Origin: Laguncularia racemosa
Lineage: Eukaryota > Streptophyta > Magnoliopsida > Myrtales > Combretaceae
Assembly: GCA_037954665.1 (NCBI GenBank)
Contig: JBBMOL010000037.1
Coordinates: 3,210,501-3,274,500, forward strand
Direction: 5' to 3'
DNA: 64,000 nucleotides
Below the pieces are notes generated by a model that saw only the letters and a program-made list of their open reading frames with translations, was not told the DNA's origin and made no database searches. Of the stretch, positions 23,601 to 35,879 are shown in pieces (the stretch's first letter is position 1; the number at the start of each line of letters is the position of its first letter). The translations under genes were made by a program, and so were the position numbers.

Positions 23601-24164
23601 TAGGCAAGAAAATTGAAATTTTGCTAAGGTTCATAAATGCCAATATTCAGTATAAGTTTCATTGAGTTTAGTTTTCATTCCTTCTACAAGTAAAGTTAAT
23701 GTCTCTGAATGATCGATTATATTGACCAATTGTCATTAAACAAACTTTCATAAACACACATTACCCATTGCCTCACAATGAATAATGAACATCGAAATGA
23801 TAATACATCTCAATAGATTTTATTATATAATTCCACCTATTTTTTAGCATTAAACCTGGCGCATTAATAGGATAGCACCATAATCACAAAAGCCATGCTC
23901 ACAAGAATGAAAATGCATCAAGGCCATCAGTTTTGTTTTGAAGCAAGAGTAAGCAAAAAAGGAGAAAATTGGCACGAAGGTTCCCTTGTTTAGTTGCTAT
24001 CCGTGATAAATTGGTAAGCATTTAGAGTAAATAACCATCATTCATTATGAATCACATCATCTAAGTAAAGCAGTCTAAAAGACACCTCTTGTTAATCATT
24101 TGAATAGTTCACCAGAAACATTTTCGGAAATGTTAAGTTAATAAGATATACCCCGCAATCATTA
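23601..24164 (+). other. 3' untranslated spacer of the Tat/Ogre-type element
   Basis: Non-coding stretch between the end of integrase and the tandem array. No gene. Some array-like words (for example GGGGCACTTT) begin toward its right end. Confidence 0.5.
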
Positions 24165-25130
24165 TCGGTAAGTCAGCTTACAATGGGGCACTTTCCCAAA
24201 TACGATAACCTAAAGCCCGCCTACAATGGGGCACTTTCTTGGTTATACTTTCTCAAAGTCAGTCCACAATAGGGCACTTTCCTAAATATCCCCTCTTAGG
24301 GTTAGCCTATAGGGGCACCTTCCTAGACATCTCTTCTTCAGGGTTGCAAGTCCAAGGAGACGCTTCCCACTATCGATTAGTCAGCTCATAAGAGCACTTT
24401 TCTAGATAATTCTTGTTTAAGGTCGCAAGTCTAAATAAGACGCTTCCTAATTATTGATTAGTTAGCTCATAAGAGCACTTTTCTAGATAATTCATGTTCA
24501 GGGTTGCAAGTCTAAATGAGACACTTCCTAATTATCGATTAGTCAGCTCATTAAAGTACTTTTCTAAATAATCTTCATGGTTGCAAGTCTAAATGAGACG
24601 CAACACTATTATCGATTAGTTAGGTCATAAGAGCACTTTTCTAGAACATCCCTTTTAAGGTTGTTAGTCCCATGAGACACTTCCTATCACCGATTAATCA
24701 ATTCTTAAGAGCACTTTTCTAGAAATTTCCTTCTCCAAGGTTGTTAATTCTATAAGACACTTCCTAATGTTGATTAGTTAGCTCATTAGAGCACTCCAGA
24801 ACATTTCTTCTCCAATAGTCGCTAGTCTAGCTAGACGCTTCAATTATCAGGTGGCTAACTCATAGGAGTGCTTCCTTAAACAATCTCTTCTTTATAGTCG
24901 CTAGTCTTGTAGGATGCTTCTTTGTTATCAGTTAGTCCACTCACAAATAACGCACTCCTGACAATCCTTGAGATGTTTCCTATCGTCGATTAGTTAGCTC
25001 ATAGAGTACTTTTCTAGATGATATCTTACTCCAGGTTGTTAGATTGTTTGAGATCATTCTCTAAGCAATCTTAATCATCACAAAGCATTCGTGGTATTAT
25101 TAGCTCATGGAGTATTTTCCTACTAGAATC
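24165..25130 (+). repeat. tandem array of ~80-bp units in the element's 3' region
   Basis: A word of the type TYAGCTCATAAGAGCACTTT recurs at 24,381, 24,462, 24,543, 24,620, 24,698, 24,778, 24,855, 24,936, 24,993 and 25,109, so the spacing is 77-81 bp in the middle of the array. Each unit has two related halves of about 40 bp: one ends in a GAGCACTTTTCTAGA-type run, and the other reads GCAAGTCTAAATGAGACGCTTCC. The first part (24,165-24,300) holds a shorter-period version (GGGGCACTTTCC). Copies diverge strongly. Arrays at this place are known in Ogre/Tat elements and can seed satellites. Confidence 0.85.
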
Positions 25131-25227
25131 GAGTTCAGATAACTAGCCAACTAGGGCGTTGTCCATTCAGTCTGTTGGTAAAAAAATGGCGTCTTTTTTG
25201 TCTTTGTAGTTAAGTTTTTCAAACTTT

Positions 25228-25245
25228 ACTATAAAGAAGGACAGT
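25228..25245 (+). promoter_or_regulatory. polypurine tract region before the 3' LTR
   Basis: The run ATAAAGAAGGACAGT lies directly before the TG that opens the 3' LTR. This is the normal place of the plus-strand primer, though it is less pure than usual. Confidence 0.45.
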
Positions 25246-27214
25246 TGTAAAGACCCCATTTTTGCCCCTTAATCATTAATAATGTTCAATTTTTAAAATT
25301 TTTCATTTTTTAATTTTTTCTTCTATTTAGCAAAAATAAAGGAAAATAAAAGAAAAAATGAAATAATAGAAAAAATATCCCAATTTTGGAAAATAATAGT
25401 AGAAAAAATAATAAAGGGGTTAAATAATTTTTACAAATTTTTAGAATTTTAAAATAACATAAAATTAATAAAAATTGCATCGCATATATGCAATTTATGA
25501 AAAAAAAATAAACCAAGAATTGGGCTAGCCTAGTTGGTTCGGACCATGGCCTCGTGTGTGTGAGGGGGGTGGGCTCGGTTGCAAGTTTAAATTGAGGGGG
25601 AAGCACATCAGCACGTTTTGCTTTTTTTTTTTTTTTTTTTTACTTAGGACATGTGTTAGCATCTAATTAGACAGAGGGAGCACAAGCGTCGGGCGCATGA
25701 TTGTCTTCAACCTTCGTCTAAAATGCTCGCCAGCAGCGGAAAATTGGAGTCTAGACGTTTTGATGCGATTTTTTGCACAAATTCACTAAATCTTTAACTG
25801 AAATAAGATAAACATCATCTAATTAAAATCAAATCACAACAAAATCAAAGATTTACACAAATCAAACCAAATCGAAGATGGGTTTCAACCGAAAATTTGA
25901 TTCGTGCTAATTGGAGGAAATTCGAGCTTATCCAGCTTGATTTTTTGTGCTTATGAATAGAGCACGATGTGGGGGAAGCAAAGGCATCAATCAGAAGAGA
26001 GAGAGAGTGAAAACACAGGATTCGAAGCTCGTTGGAGTTCCCATACCACGACCGCCGATTAAGTGTCAAACCACCATCTAGAGGCGATTTTGAAGAAAAC
26101 TACCACCACCATTGGGTTCTTCGTCATTAGAAGCTTTGGAAACACCCCATGATCAACAAAAATGAATGCCAAAATGGTGCCTACGAGGACCTCCGATCGC
26201 TGTCAGATTCGATCCGATCCGATCCGACCCACATCTAGGTAAGTTGATTTTCCTATTTTTTTATTTATCCTTATTTATTTATTTTATTAGAAATTTATAA
26301 TTCTAAACATAAAATAAAAAATGCTAAGGTTTTAATTAGATTTTTTTAGAATAGATATGTTTAGTTTAATATAAAAATAATATAAATAATAAAAAATAAT
26401 ATAAATAATAAATAATAAAGAATAAATATAAATAATAATAATAATGAGAAAAAATAAATAAATAATTTAAAATTAAATAATTAGTCGGGATAATAACATG
26501 AATTAATAATAGATCTTTTTATCACTTAGAAAAATCCTTTTGTCAAAATAAATCTAAAATTGGTTTTTCTTAAATTAAATTTTTAGAAAATAAAATAAAG
26601 CTTAGGCTGAGATTTTTTCCAAAACCTTGAAAATGATAATAAACGTAAACCAAACATATTTTCACAATTAAAACTTAAACTAATCCACTAAAGTTTTTTT
26701 TTTTATATAAAAAGCGAACTATGGCTTGTTTGATCCCGAATAGCGGGTACGTAGGCACCCTTATGACGCAACTCTAAAAAGAAATAAAAAATCATTTTCT
26801 AAATTAGTATGAGTTTTAATATCCTCTTCCTTAATATGTATCTGAAATAAAAGAAAATAATAATAGTAAAAAAAAAAAAAGATATCAGAATATGGTCCAA
26901 ATTTCATAAGGATAAGTTAGTAACTTTAGGGTTTTAATAGGTTAGCCCCCGAGTTGAGAATCTTTGGTTTTTTTCTTTCTTCTTTTTCATTTAGAAAAAT
27001 AAAAGAGGAGATTTTGTCGACCAATTGTCCAAATTAGAATTAATTCGCTCAATTAGTTCTAATTCAATAATTTTTCCTAACCTTAGTTGGGTGGCGACTC
27101 CAAATAAATAATGAAAATTCCTAGTTCAAGTCAAGTATTTATATTGGATAAGCATATGATCTAATATGAATCAGATTAGGAATATAAATGAAAAATAAAA
27201 AATTAGACTCGACA
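25246..27214 (+). repeat. 3' LTR of the Tat/Ogre-type element
   Basis: About 1969 bp, opening TGTAAAGACCCC and closing GACTCGACA, then AATAG. It pairs with the 5' LTR over its full length. Relative to the 5' LTR the TATA box is mutated, and the box B motif has decayed by C-to-T and G-to-A changes. Confidence 0.9.
25524..25600 (+). other. tRNA-like block in 3' LTR, box B decayed
   Basis: Box A TAGCCTAGTTGG (25,526-25,537) is intact. Box B reads AGTTTAAATT (25,584-25,593), differing from the other copies by transitions of the kind expected from methylated CpG loss. Confidence 0.5.
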
Positions 27215-27219
27215 AATAG

Positions 27220-29059
27220 GAAGGAGACTCTAGCTTTTAGCTACCTTTTGTTTGATAGATTGTTGTGTTACTTTATAGATAAATTAGAAATTAGAAATCC
27301 TTTGTAATTATGAGTATAAGAGAGTTTCTAATTATGGTCGTGTAAACCCTAATACAGGTGAATTAAAATGCTTGAAGGATAAGTTGAATTAGGTAAGCAA
27401 AGTGATTCGTTTGCCTTAACCAATATGTAGAAGTACTAGCTAAAATATGAAAACGAGTAATGTTATGCCAATTAGGCAAGTATGTGTGGAGTTTATTTTA
27501 CAAATTCATATAGGTGCTTTTGGATGTGGATTATTGAGGTAGCGTATGGTTGATTTAGTTAGAAAATGGTTATAATAGGTTATGATACACCTAATGCGTA
27601 AAGATATCTAGAGCTCTTATTATAGGTTTAGAGCTTATTATGTGTAGTTTTCATAGGTATCTCAAATGAGATAATATTATATTGATTGATAAAGTTAGGT
27701 TATTATTGAATATGTAACACAATTCAGGTTTTGAATTAAACTCGCCTTAAACTTATTTTAGCGATGTTGTAATGTCTTGTCTCTTGGGTACATGGCTTAA
27801 ATGGTTAAGGATTATCGATGATTAAGTAAACACCTAAAAGGTCAGGCATTACAAAAAATTTGACTTTGTATTTTTTAAATTATGTTGAATTATTCCATGA
27901 TATAGATTGAAATGAAATAAAGAAATTGAGAGGCCTTAATTTATATATCTAATTTTAGAGGAATTCTATGGTTTAAAGTTCAAGGGAGGGATTTGCTTAA
28001 TAATAATAGATAGATGGTATTGGATACCATAGAGTTACCTTGCTCTCTAATATAATGGACTAGCAATGTTCACCCTTAATGCTTATGTAAGAAAAATTTA
28101 GAATATAGCACAATCATTGAACCAAACTATATATACAATGGGTGATTTAAGAGTGAAATAAATATAATGTGTAAATAGTCTTAAAAATGGATGGAAATAA
28201 AGAAAAAAAAATATAAAGCCACACTAACTCATATTATAAAAAGAGAAGATAATATTTCCCCACATAATTTTCTTTTTTACTTTTCTTCTTTATCTATCAT
28301 CAATCATAAACTTGTGTAACTCAACATCAGCAAAATGATAAGAATAAAATTAAGGTTTCCAAAGCATGCAATTGATGCTCCATGATCCTTTGATATTCAT
28401 ACTAAATTGATGAATTATAGGACAAAATGGGCTTTAATAAAGTTGTCTAGTATACATTAGTCCTAAACTTCAAGTGTCTTCTTAAATTTTATGAAGAAAA
28501 CAACATTTAATACAAAGGATAAAGGATGGCAAACAAAATGGGTCTTAGACTCAATTGAGACAAAGAAAGTGCAATCATCAAAACAACTAATTAAAATGCC
28601 TCTTTTTCTACAATCCTCCTTCTATGAAAAAATAAAAACAAAGAAAGAAAGAAAGAAAATCGTGAAATCATGTTGTCAATTTCTATGCAACACAATATCT
28701 TAATTGTGCTATTGATATTTAACAATTGTATCTTTAAGATTAAAACTTAAAATTCAATAAAAAAATTTTAAAGATAAAGGAATTACAAATCACAAAGGCC
28801 TAGATGACAAAAATGAGATAGAAATTAGGGTATTGAGAAAATATGACAACTTTTGAAGTAGAATCGAAATTGAAAACATCATTTACACACACTCACAAAC
28901 TATACTCTTTATTCCTCTTCTAGACAACAACAAAAAATTGTAGTTAAATTTATTTAGTAAGGTATATATGTTCATGGACAAAATTACTCTAAATTACCTT
29001 ATGTTTAGGCGCTTGAATTACCAAAGTCGGTATTCTAAATTATTGACACCATTTGTGCG
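27220..29059. other. intergenic, no feature recognised
   Basis: AT-rich non-coding DNA. No ORF with recognisable content; the open frame at 28,491-28,703 is lysine-rich and low in complexity. Confidence 0.45.
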
Positions 29060-29069
29060 TAAAAGAAAT

Positions 29070-29284
29070 GGGTAAATACTACATTTAGTACCTGAATTTT
29101 GCCCCTTTTTTTCAATTAACTATATGAAGTACAAAAGTACAAATTTACTATTTATAAACTTTTAAAGATCATTTATAATACATGGACTAACTTTGTTTAG
29201 GTAGTTGATTGCGAAAAGAGCAAAGTTTAGGTAATTAATTGCATAAATAGAAAAAAGTTTAGGTACCAAACATAATATTGATCC
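29070..29284. mobile_element. small Mutator-type MITE
   Basis: The ends are inverted repeats of about 30 bp: left GGGTAAATACTACATTTAGT, and right, read on the other strand, GGATCAATATTATGTTTGGT; both continue into ACCTRAA. The flanks are TAAAAGAAAT (29,060-29,069) and TAAAAAAAAT (29,285-29,294), a 10-bp repeat with one transition, close to the 9-10 bp duplications made by Mutator-like transposases. It is 215 bp long with no coding capacity. The A-rich flank makes chance similarity possible. Confidence 0.6.
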
Positions 29285-29294
29285 TAAAAAAAAT

Positions 29295-30824
29295 ATTGAA
29301 TTAAGTTGTACAAATGACAAATGATTAGAGAAAGAAAAAACGCTATGAATAAATGGTTCTAAAAATGTAAAAAAAAAACAAACAAACAAATGAAAGAGAT
29401 AATTCTATTACCTTGAGTGTCCAAGCTACTAAATTTAAGGCTCTAAAAAATGTTCTCTTTTAGTTTAAACTTACAATAAGATCATAAGAGTTGGTCAAAA
29501 TGACTCAATAAAGTTTTTTTTTATATAAAATAAAGAATAAATGCTTTAATTTTATTATAAATATGGAATAGGGATTTAGTCCATTATTTATTGAAAATTT
29601 GAATATTGAGCTATGTAATATAACAAGACTCTACAGATAGATTAATTAACCTATAAAATCAATATTTATAGATTGAAATATGTTTTTGGAGTATGATAAA
29701 GATAAATTGTTGTGTGCACATAGTGGATAATATATATGTACATATTTTATTGAAAATTACTCAAAAACTAGGTAAAATATAACAATAAAATAAGAAATCA
29801 CTAAAATAATAAAATAGAGCATCAACTTTGGACATGAAACCATCGAGGTAGCAAGGAAGTAATGGATAGTAGTTGAACATCTGATTTAGCATCAAAGTCA
29901 AAATAAGTGATACCTCACATCACTTTTTGAATAATAATAATGACTATACAATGAAACTTAAGCAAATCTTAAGTCCTCTCCCTCACTCCATAGCCTCAAC
30001 TCTCTCCTCTCTTTGAAACATCAAACTTCAGTGAGAAAGCACCAAGAAACACCAATAATTCATTTAAGAAAATTTAGTGGAAAATCAAACAAAATTAGGG
30101 AATATTTAACGATTTTAGGTTTGTATGTGGTTTGAGGGGCTAGGCTAGAGCTGCTACTAAGCCACTTGGGGGTTAAAGGACTAAGATGGAGGTGGTTCTA
30201 GCCGACAAGCTACACCAGCATGTGGTGGCCGAAGCTCTAGTGATTGGCTTCCTTTATCGCCACTCGTAAATTGTAGTATTTATTGAAAATATTAAATCAG
30301 TGAGTAAAATTATGAAAAAAAAAATCATTCTTGCATGATTTTTGATATAGTTTCATGTATTAATTTTAGTTTTGTAAAAATTTTTATGTTTATAATATGT
30401 CCTTAACAAATTTTATGTTCTAAACAAGAATTTATAATCTTATTTATGAAATTCTCAATAATGTTGTTACTAGCTAATTTTTAGTTTATGCATTCTTTGA
30501 TAACATATAATGGAAAGAAATTCTAGAAAACCAGACATTTAGTAATTATTATAATTATTTTGGCATAAAATAGCAATTTTTGGAATTTAGGGAAATAATT
30601 GAGTTTGTGGTGAATTCTTCAAATGATATGATGTATTATGGTTTCTAGATTCTAAATATGTTATAAGAAATGTTTCAATGTGATATTTCATGTGAATTTG
30701 GTTAATTATGTAACATATGGTAGTTTAGAGCAACTTAGGGGTTAAAATGGTAATTTTAGTATATATATATATAATGGTTGGTATTAAAAGTGTATATTTT
30801 TTAGTTCATAGTATTTTTGGTGGA
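29295..30824. other. intergenic, no feature recognised
   Basis: AT-rich DNA without a supported gene. A less AT-rich patch at about 30,130-30,260 has no ORF or family resemblance that I recognise. The sequence ends where the truncated chromovirus LTR begins. Confidence 0.4.
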
Positions 30825-32493
30825 ATCAATCAAACTCCTTAATACAACCTTAACAACCATTTTTAATTAGAAACTAAAAACAATTGAGGTTTTAGAAATT
30901 AAATAGCCTATTATCTTCCAAAGAAAATCATGCTTAGTACATATAAAGAACTCTAGTTCTTCCCACATCTAATCACCATAATAATAAAAGAAATCTTCAC
31001 CTTGCTTCTCCTGCACATTCGACCCTAGGTCCTCATCTTATTTAGCACATTCATTTGAGCCTACATCTAAAAAAAATAATCCTCGAGGGGTGAGTTAACG
31101 CTTAGTACATATAACCAACAAACACATCCACAAGAACAAGTAAGAATTAAGACACATGCATCGATTCATACAATAGGTTATTATTTCATTAATCCCACAA
31201 GACAATAAAGAAGTACTCATGACCCCCACCAAACTATATACATAAACTTCATACATAGAATGGTATTAAGAATTGTCACCATGGGCCCCAACACCCATGA
31301 GTCCTTAAATAACTCAAATCATTTCCAAGTGTAACTCCATGAGGGACAGTATCACATAAGGATCATTGGGGTGTTCCCTAGGGACTTGCTAGAATGGGCC
31401 CTTAGGTAGAGCCAAGCACAAATAACAGATAACTTAATCCAATCCATCATAATTTATTTCAATTTACGAAATAACCAAAGTTACATATGCTTGGAAACGT
31501 AGTCTTAAGTGCGCATTGTCTTGAACTAATAGCTAGACTATAATTTATCAAAGCACTAGCAATATGGTTTTAGTACTAATTTGGAATAATTTAAGTTGCT
31601 TAATTCTATTCACTTAATTGTTATATGATTCTTTCTCTTACTCTACTGGAGTTTTTAGGGTTTTACTAGATGTCTAGGCTGCATGGAAATTCGAATAAGT
31701 GTAAATTAAATCAAATAGAATAGTGTCACTAGGTACACGACCGTATATTAGGCCATGTACTTTGACACAGTTGGATACATGGTAATGTATACTAGCCATG
31801 TATCTTTTTTTGTATTTTAGAATTTCGGTACGTCTAGGTACATCGTCGTGTAGATGGCTATATACCTTTTTGTATCACACCCATGTATACAAGCATGTCC
31901 TTCATCTGTGTACCTTCTATACACAGTGCATAATTCTACACAAGTAGGTCTACGGACATGTACTTAACTGTATACTAAGCTTTTTACATGAATCGTTTTT
32001 CCTCTTTTCTAATTCATTCCTAAGCCTAGTTCCTTTGATCTTAAGCCTAATTGGATCCTAAAATTTGTAAATTCTTATATAATATGTAGATTGAGGTAAT
32101 TGTCTCAATTTGTGATTTGAACCCACAGTTGTTTGATTCCAAGCTTGTTTTGCCTCTTTTTGTGATCCAAATTCTATAAATCATGTAATGGAAGTTGATT
32201 AAATCCTCAATTCTATAATCAGGAGAAATAATCTGATAATTGAAACTCCTTACATGATGTAATCAGATTGGACCTTTGTGGTAATCACTAGGTTGCCTTT
32301 AGGTTTCTAAGAGCACTCCTTAGTTTGCTATTGCACAAATGATAAAAAGAGCAACATTGAGTTAAACTAAGATATATATACCATGTCCATGAGATGACTA
32401 ATTACCCCATGTATCTCATAAAAATTATAATTTTGATCTTAACTTTATTTTAAAATAAATATTAAATTAATATATATTTTCTAGGTATTTACA
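30825..32493 (-). repeat. 3' LTR of the chromovirus, outer end missing
   Basis: It matches 43,650-45,368. It ends on the plus strand with GGTATTTACA, the complement of the LTR opening TGTAAATACC. The counterpart of 43,488-43,650 is absent at the left edge, so the outer ~150 bp and the target duplication are lost. Confidence 0.85.
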
Positions 32494-32523
32494 TTTCAAC
32501 ACCCCCCACCCCCCCACCCCTAA
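32494..32523 (-). promoter_or_regulatory. polypurine tract of the chromovirus
   Basis: The minus strand reads GGGGTGGGGGGGTGGGGGGT followed by GTTGAAA, then the LTR. It is a strong, G-rich plus-strand primer at the expected place. Confidence 0.8.
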
Positions 32524-34400
32524 ACTCTTTCATCCTCGAAAGCTACCTAATTTTGGAAGAGTTCTAGATATTTCTTTTACATATTACCTTCTAATTCCTG
32601 CAACGCTTTCCATTCAGTTTGATTTGTCCATTGTACCTTAACGTAGGGAATTACTCTCCTCCTTAATGCTTGTTCCTTTGTATTTACAATCTTGACCGGT
32701 CTTTCAATAAAGGATAAGTTTGGTTATACATTTAGAGGTTCCAATGCCACTATTTGATCCGGGATTGATATAAACTTCTTTAACATTAGTACATGAAATA
32801 CATCATGTACCTTAGCCACTTGGTAGGAGAGCTAACCTATAAGCTACAATACCCAATTTTCTAAAATTTCAAATAGGCCTACATATCTCGGGTTTAACTT
32901 CCCTTTCAAGCTAAACCCGATTACCCCTTTCATTTGAGAAACTTTCAACAATACTTTGTCTCCTACTTGAAATTCTAAATGGTGTCTTCTCTTATCAACA
33001 TAACTCTTTTGTCAACTTTGAGCTATTTGAATTCTTTACCTGATCAATTTTACTTTGTCTATAGCCTCCTTGACCGATTCTGGTCCTAGCATATGTCTTT
33101 TCCCCGTTTCATCCTAGTGTAATAAGGACCTGTATTTTCTTTCATATAGAGCCTCATAAGGAGCCATTTGGATGGTTGCCTGATAATTATTGTTATAGGA
33201 AAACTTAACTAAAGGTAAGTGTTCATTCTAGTTACCTCGAAAGTCCAATGCATAAGCTTTGAGTAAATCTTCTAAGGTCTGAATAGTCCTCTCAAACTGT
33301 CCATCTGTCTAAGGGTAAAATGCAATTTTGAATTGCAGTTTCATGCCCAAAACTTTATGTAAGTTATTCTAAAATCTATTTACAAACTGTGTATCTCAAT
33401 TAGAGGTTATGGTTACTAGCACACCATGTAATCTTACTATCTCCTATATATAAATTTAGGCCAACTTCTCCTGTTTATATCCCACTCTGCTAGGTAGAAA
33501 GTGAGTAGACTTAGTTAGTTGATCTATTATTACCCAAACTACATCTTGTTTCTCTTTAGTATTTAAGAGGATCATAACCAAATCTGTGGTCACGTGCTCC
33601 CATTTCCACTTTGGTATTGGAAGAGATTATAATTCTCTAGCCGGCCTTTAATATTCAATTCTAATCCACTGGTAAGTGAGGCATCGTGGTATGTACTCAG
33701 CTATCTCCCTCTTCATGTTCTTTTACCAGTAATGATTCTTTATGTTTTTGTACATTTTGGTGCTTTTGGGATAGATTGTATAGGTTAAGTAGTGTGCCTC
33801 TTTTATTATTTCTTTGTTTAGCTCTATATCCCTCGGTATGCACAATCTTATCCCATATCTTAATATTCCATCTAAGTAAATGTTGAATTTTAGAGCCTTG
33901 TTCTATTCCAATCTACTCTATCCCTATCTTCTACTAAAGCAATCTTAATTCTATCTACAAGAGTTAGTTGTATGCATAAAGTGGCTATCTTTGCTCCCAC
34001 TTCCCGACTCAAAATATTTAATTCCATTTTACGCATGTCATCTAATAATTCCTGCTATAAAGTAATTAGAGTAGCAAGATTACCTTGTTTCTTTTTGCTA
34101 AAAGTATCTGCCACCACATTGGCTTTTCTTAGATGATACTGGATTTTTAGGTCATAATGCTTAATCAATTCCAACCATCTCCTCTATCGCATGTTCTGCT
34201 CTTTCTATGTAAAGATGTGTTTCAAGCTCCTGTAGTCGATAAAAATCTTGCATCTCTCCATACAAGTAGTGTCTCCATAGTTTTAAGGCTAATACCACTG
34301 CTGCCAACTCCAAGCCGTAAGTTAGGTAATTCTTCTTATATGGCTTCAGTTGGTGAGATGTGTATGCTATGACCTGCCTGCTTTACATCAAAACACATCC
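32524..34400 (-). pseudogene. integrase with C-terminal chromodomain
   Basis: Minus-strand translation in pieces gives WKWEHVTTDLV and VWVIIDQLTKSTHFLP (core start, first Asp kept). Then comes TQFVNRF, where the second catalytic Asp has become Asn beside a stop, and TDGQFERTIQTLEDLL, where the Glu is kept, followed by MAPYEALYERKYRS. Near the end (plus 32,590-32,700) lies a chromodomain-like segment: EQALRRRVIPYVKVQW, then EWKALQELE. It sits just before the polypurine tract. Chromodomains steer chromovirus integration to particular chromatin. Many stops; not functional. Confidence 0.8.
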
Positions 34401-35411
34401 TAACCCTTAGGCTAAAGCATCACTATAAATAGGGTCCCCACTCTTAGGTAATGCCGAAACTGGTGCTGACATAAACTTCTTGAGTGTTTGGAAACTGGCT
34501 TCATGCTTATCATCCCACTTAAACCTCACATTCTTTTGTGTTAATCTAGTGAGAGAAGTTGCTATTTTGGAAAATCCCTCCACAAATCTTCTATAGTAAC
34601 CCATTAAGCCTAATAAGCTTCTTATATCTGTTACTGTCTTCGGTTTAGACTAATCTACTACAGTTCTCACCTTTTTTGGGTCTATAGATATTCCATCCTT
34701 GTCAACTACATGACCTAAGAAAGCCATCTGCTCTAGCTAAAATTTACATTTCTTGAATTTGGCATACAGTTTCTCTACTTATAACCTATCCAACACCAAC
34801 CTCAAATGTTCTTCATTACTCCTAGAGTATATTAAGACATCTTCTATGAAGATAATCACAAACTTATCCAGGAAGTCCCTAAACATTCTGTTCATCAAGT
34901 CCATAAATGCTATAGGTGCATTAGTCAACTCGAAAGGCATCACCAAAAATTCTAAATGCCTAGATTGGGACTTAAAGGCTGTCTTTTGAATATTCCCTTC
35001 TTTAATCCTCAGTTGGTGGTATCCTGATCTCAGGTCGATCTTAGAAAATACCTATGCTCCTTATAGTTAGCAAATAGATTACCTATCTTGGGAAGATGAT
35101 ACTTGTTCTTGATGGTGACTTGGTTCAATTCTTTATAGTTGATGTAGAGTCTCATGCTTCCATCTTTCTTCTTGACAAAAGAGGACAGGTGCGCCCTAGG
35201 GAGATATATTAGGTCTTATGAAATCTTTATCTTAAAGATCCTACAATTGCTTCCTTAACTCTTCTAATTCAACTGACACCATTCTGTATACTAGTTTTGA
35301 TATTGGTACAATACCCTATACCAAATTAATACTGAACTTGATCTCCCTGGTTAAGGGTAAATCAAGAAGTTCTTCTAGAAAGACATCTGGATATTCTTTC
35401 ACTACTAACAT
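34401..35411 (-). pseudogene. reverse transcriptase / RNase H start of the chromovirus
   Basis: From high to low coordinates: KEYPDVFLEEL and SINLVYGIVPISKLVYRM (RT entry), FVKKKDGSMRLYINYKELN, VTIKNKYHLPKI, then FIEDVLIYSRSNEEHLRLVL near 34,800-34,870, where the active-site YxDD reads FIED. Next comes the connection at 34,407-34,604 (MGYYRRFVEGFSKIATSLT, VRFKWDDKHEASFQTLK). Several stops and frame changes are present. The hAT insertion at 35,412 separates this domain from the protease upstream in element orientation. Confidence 0.82.
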
Positions 35412-35879
35412 TAAGGTTATCAAACTCAAAGAATCCGTAGAGTTAGAATGTATAATCAAAACATAGAAATGTAAGTTTTTACAATCTTTGTAAAATAACT
35501 TTCAAATATTGTAAATTTACTTACAATAGTCATAAAAAAATATAATAGATAATAGAAATAAGGCAATTCAGCATACATTTTGGTTATAAATTGCAATAAA
35601 ATTCGTAATATAAACAATCAAGCATAAGTTATACAATACAAATAATCAACCATAGAGATAATCAATATAAGTCTCAATAAAAGTTATGAATTCATAAATC
35701 ATAATACAAAATAACAACTAAAATAAATCATCACAATTTTTATCATCTCTCCCATCAACATCAACATCATCATGGGGGATACTATTACTAATGATTTTCA
35801 TATTTTCTAATTCCAAATCTTATGAAGTTCTGATTTGTATTTTAGCTTAAATAGCATCAATATCATGAATCTCTAAATC

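Larger units (their letters stand above)
10630..27214 (+). mobile_element. full-length but dead Tat/Ogre-lineage Ty3/gypsy retrotransposon
   Basis: Both LTRs are present (10,630-12,617 and 25,246-27,214), and the 5-bp direct repeat AATAG flanks the element at 10,625-10,629 and 27,215-27,219. Order on the plus strand: LTR, primer site, extra ORF1, gag, protease, intron-like gap, RT/RNase H, second RNase H, integrase, ~80-bp tandem array, LTR. ORF1 before gag, the second RNase H and the 3' tandem array are all features of the Tat/Ogre branch. A 2-kb solo LTR inside gag inflates the element from about 14.5 kb to 16.6 kb. LTRs compared by eye (10,765-10,940 with 25,385-25,560) differ at roughly one base in ten, mostly by transitions, so insertion is old. 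Every coding domain has stops or frame breaks. Confidence 0.92.

Noticed and set aside
25310..25606. 98-residue minus-strand open frame rich in Phe and Leu
   Set aside because: It is the reverse reading of an AT-rich part of the 3' LTR. The equivalent frame also appears in the 5' LTR (10,762-11,031), so it is a repeat shadow.
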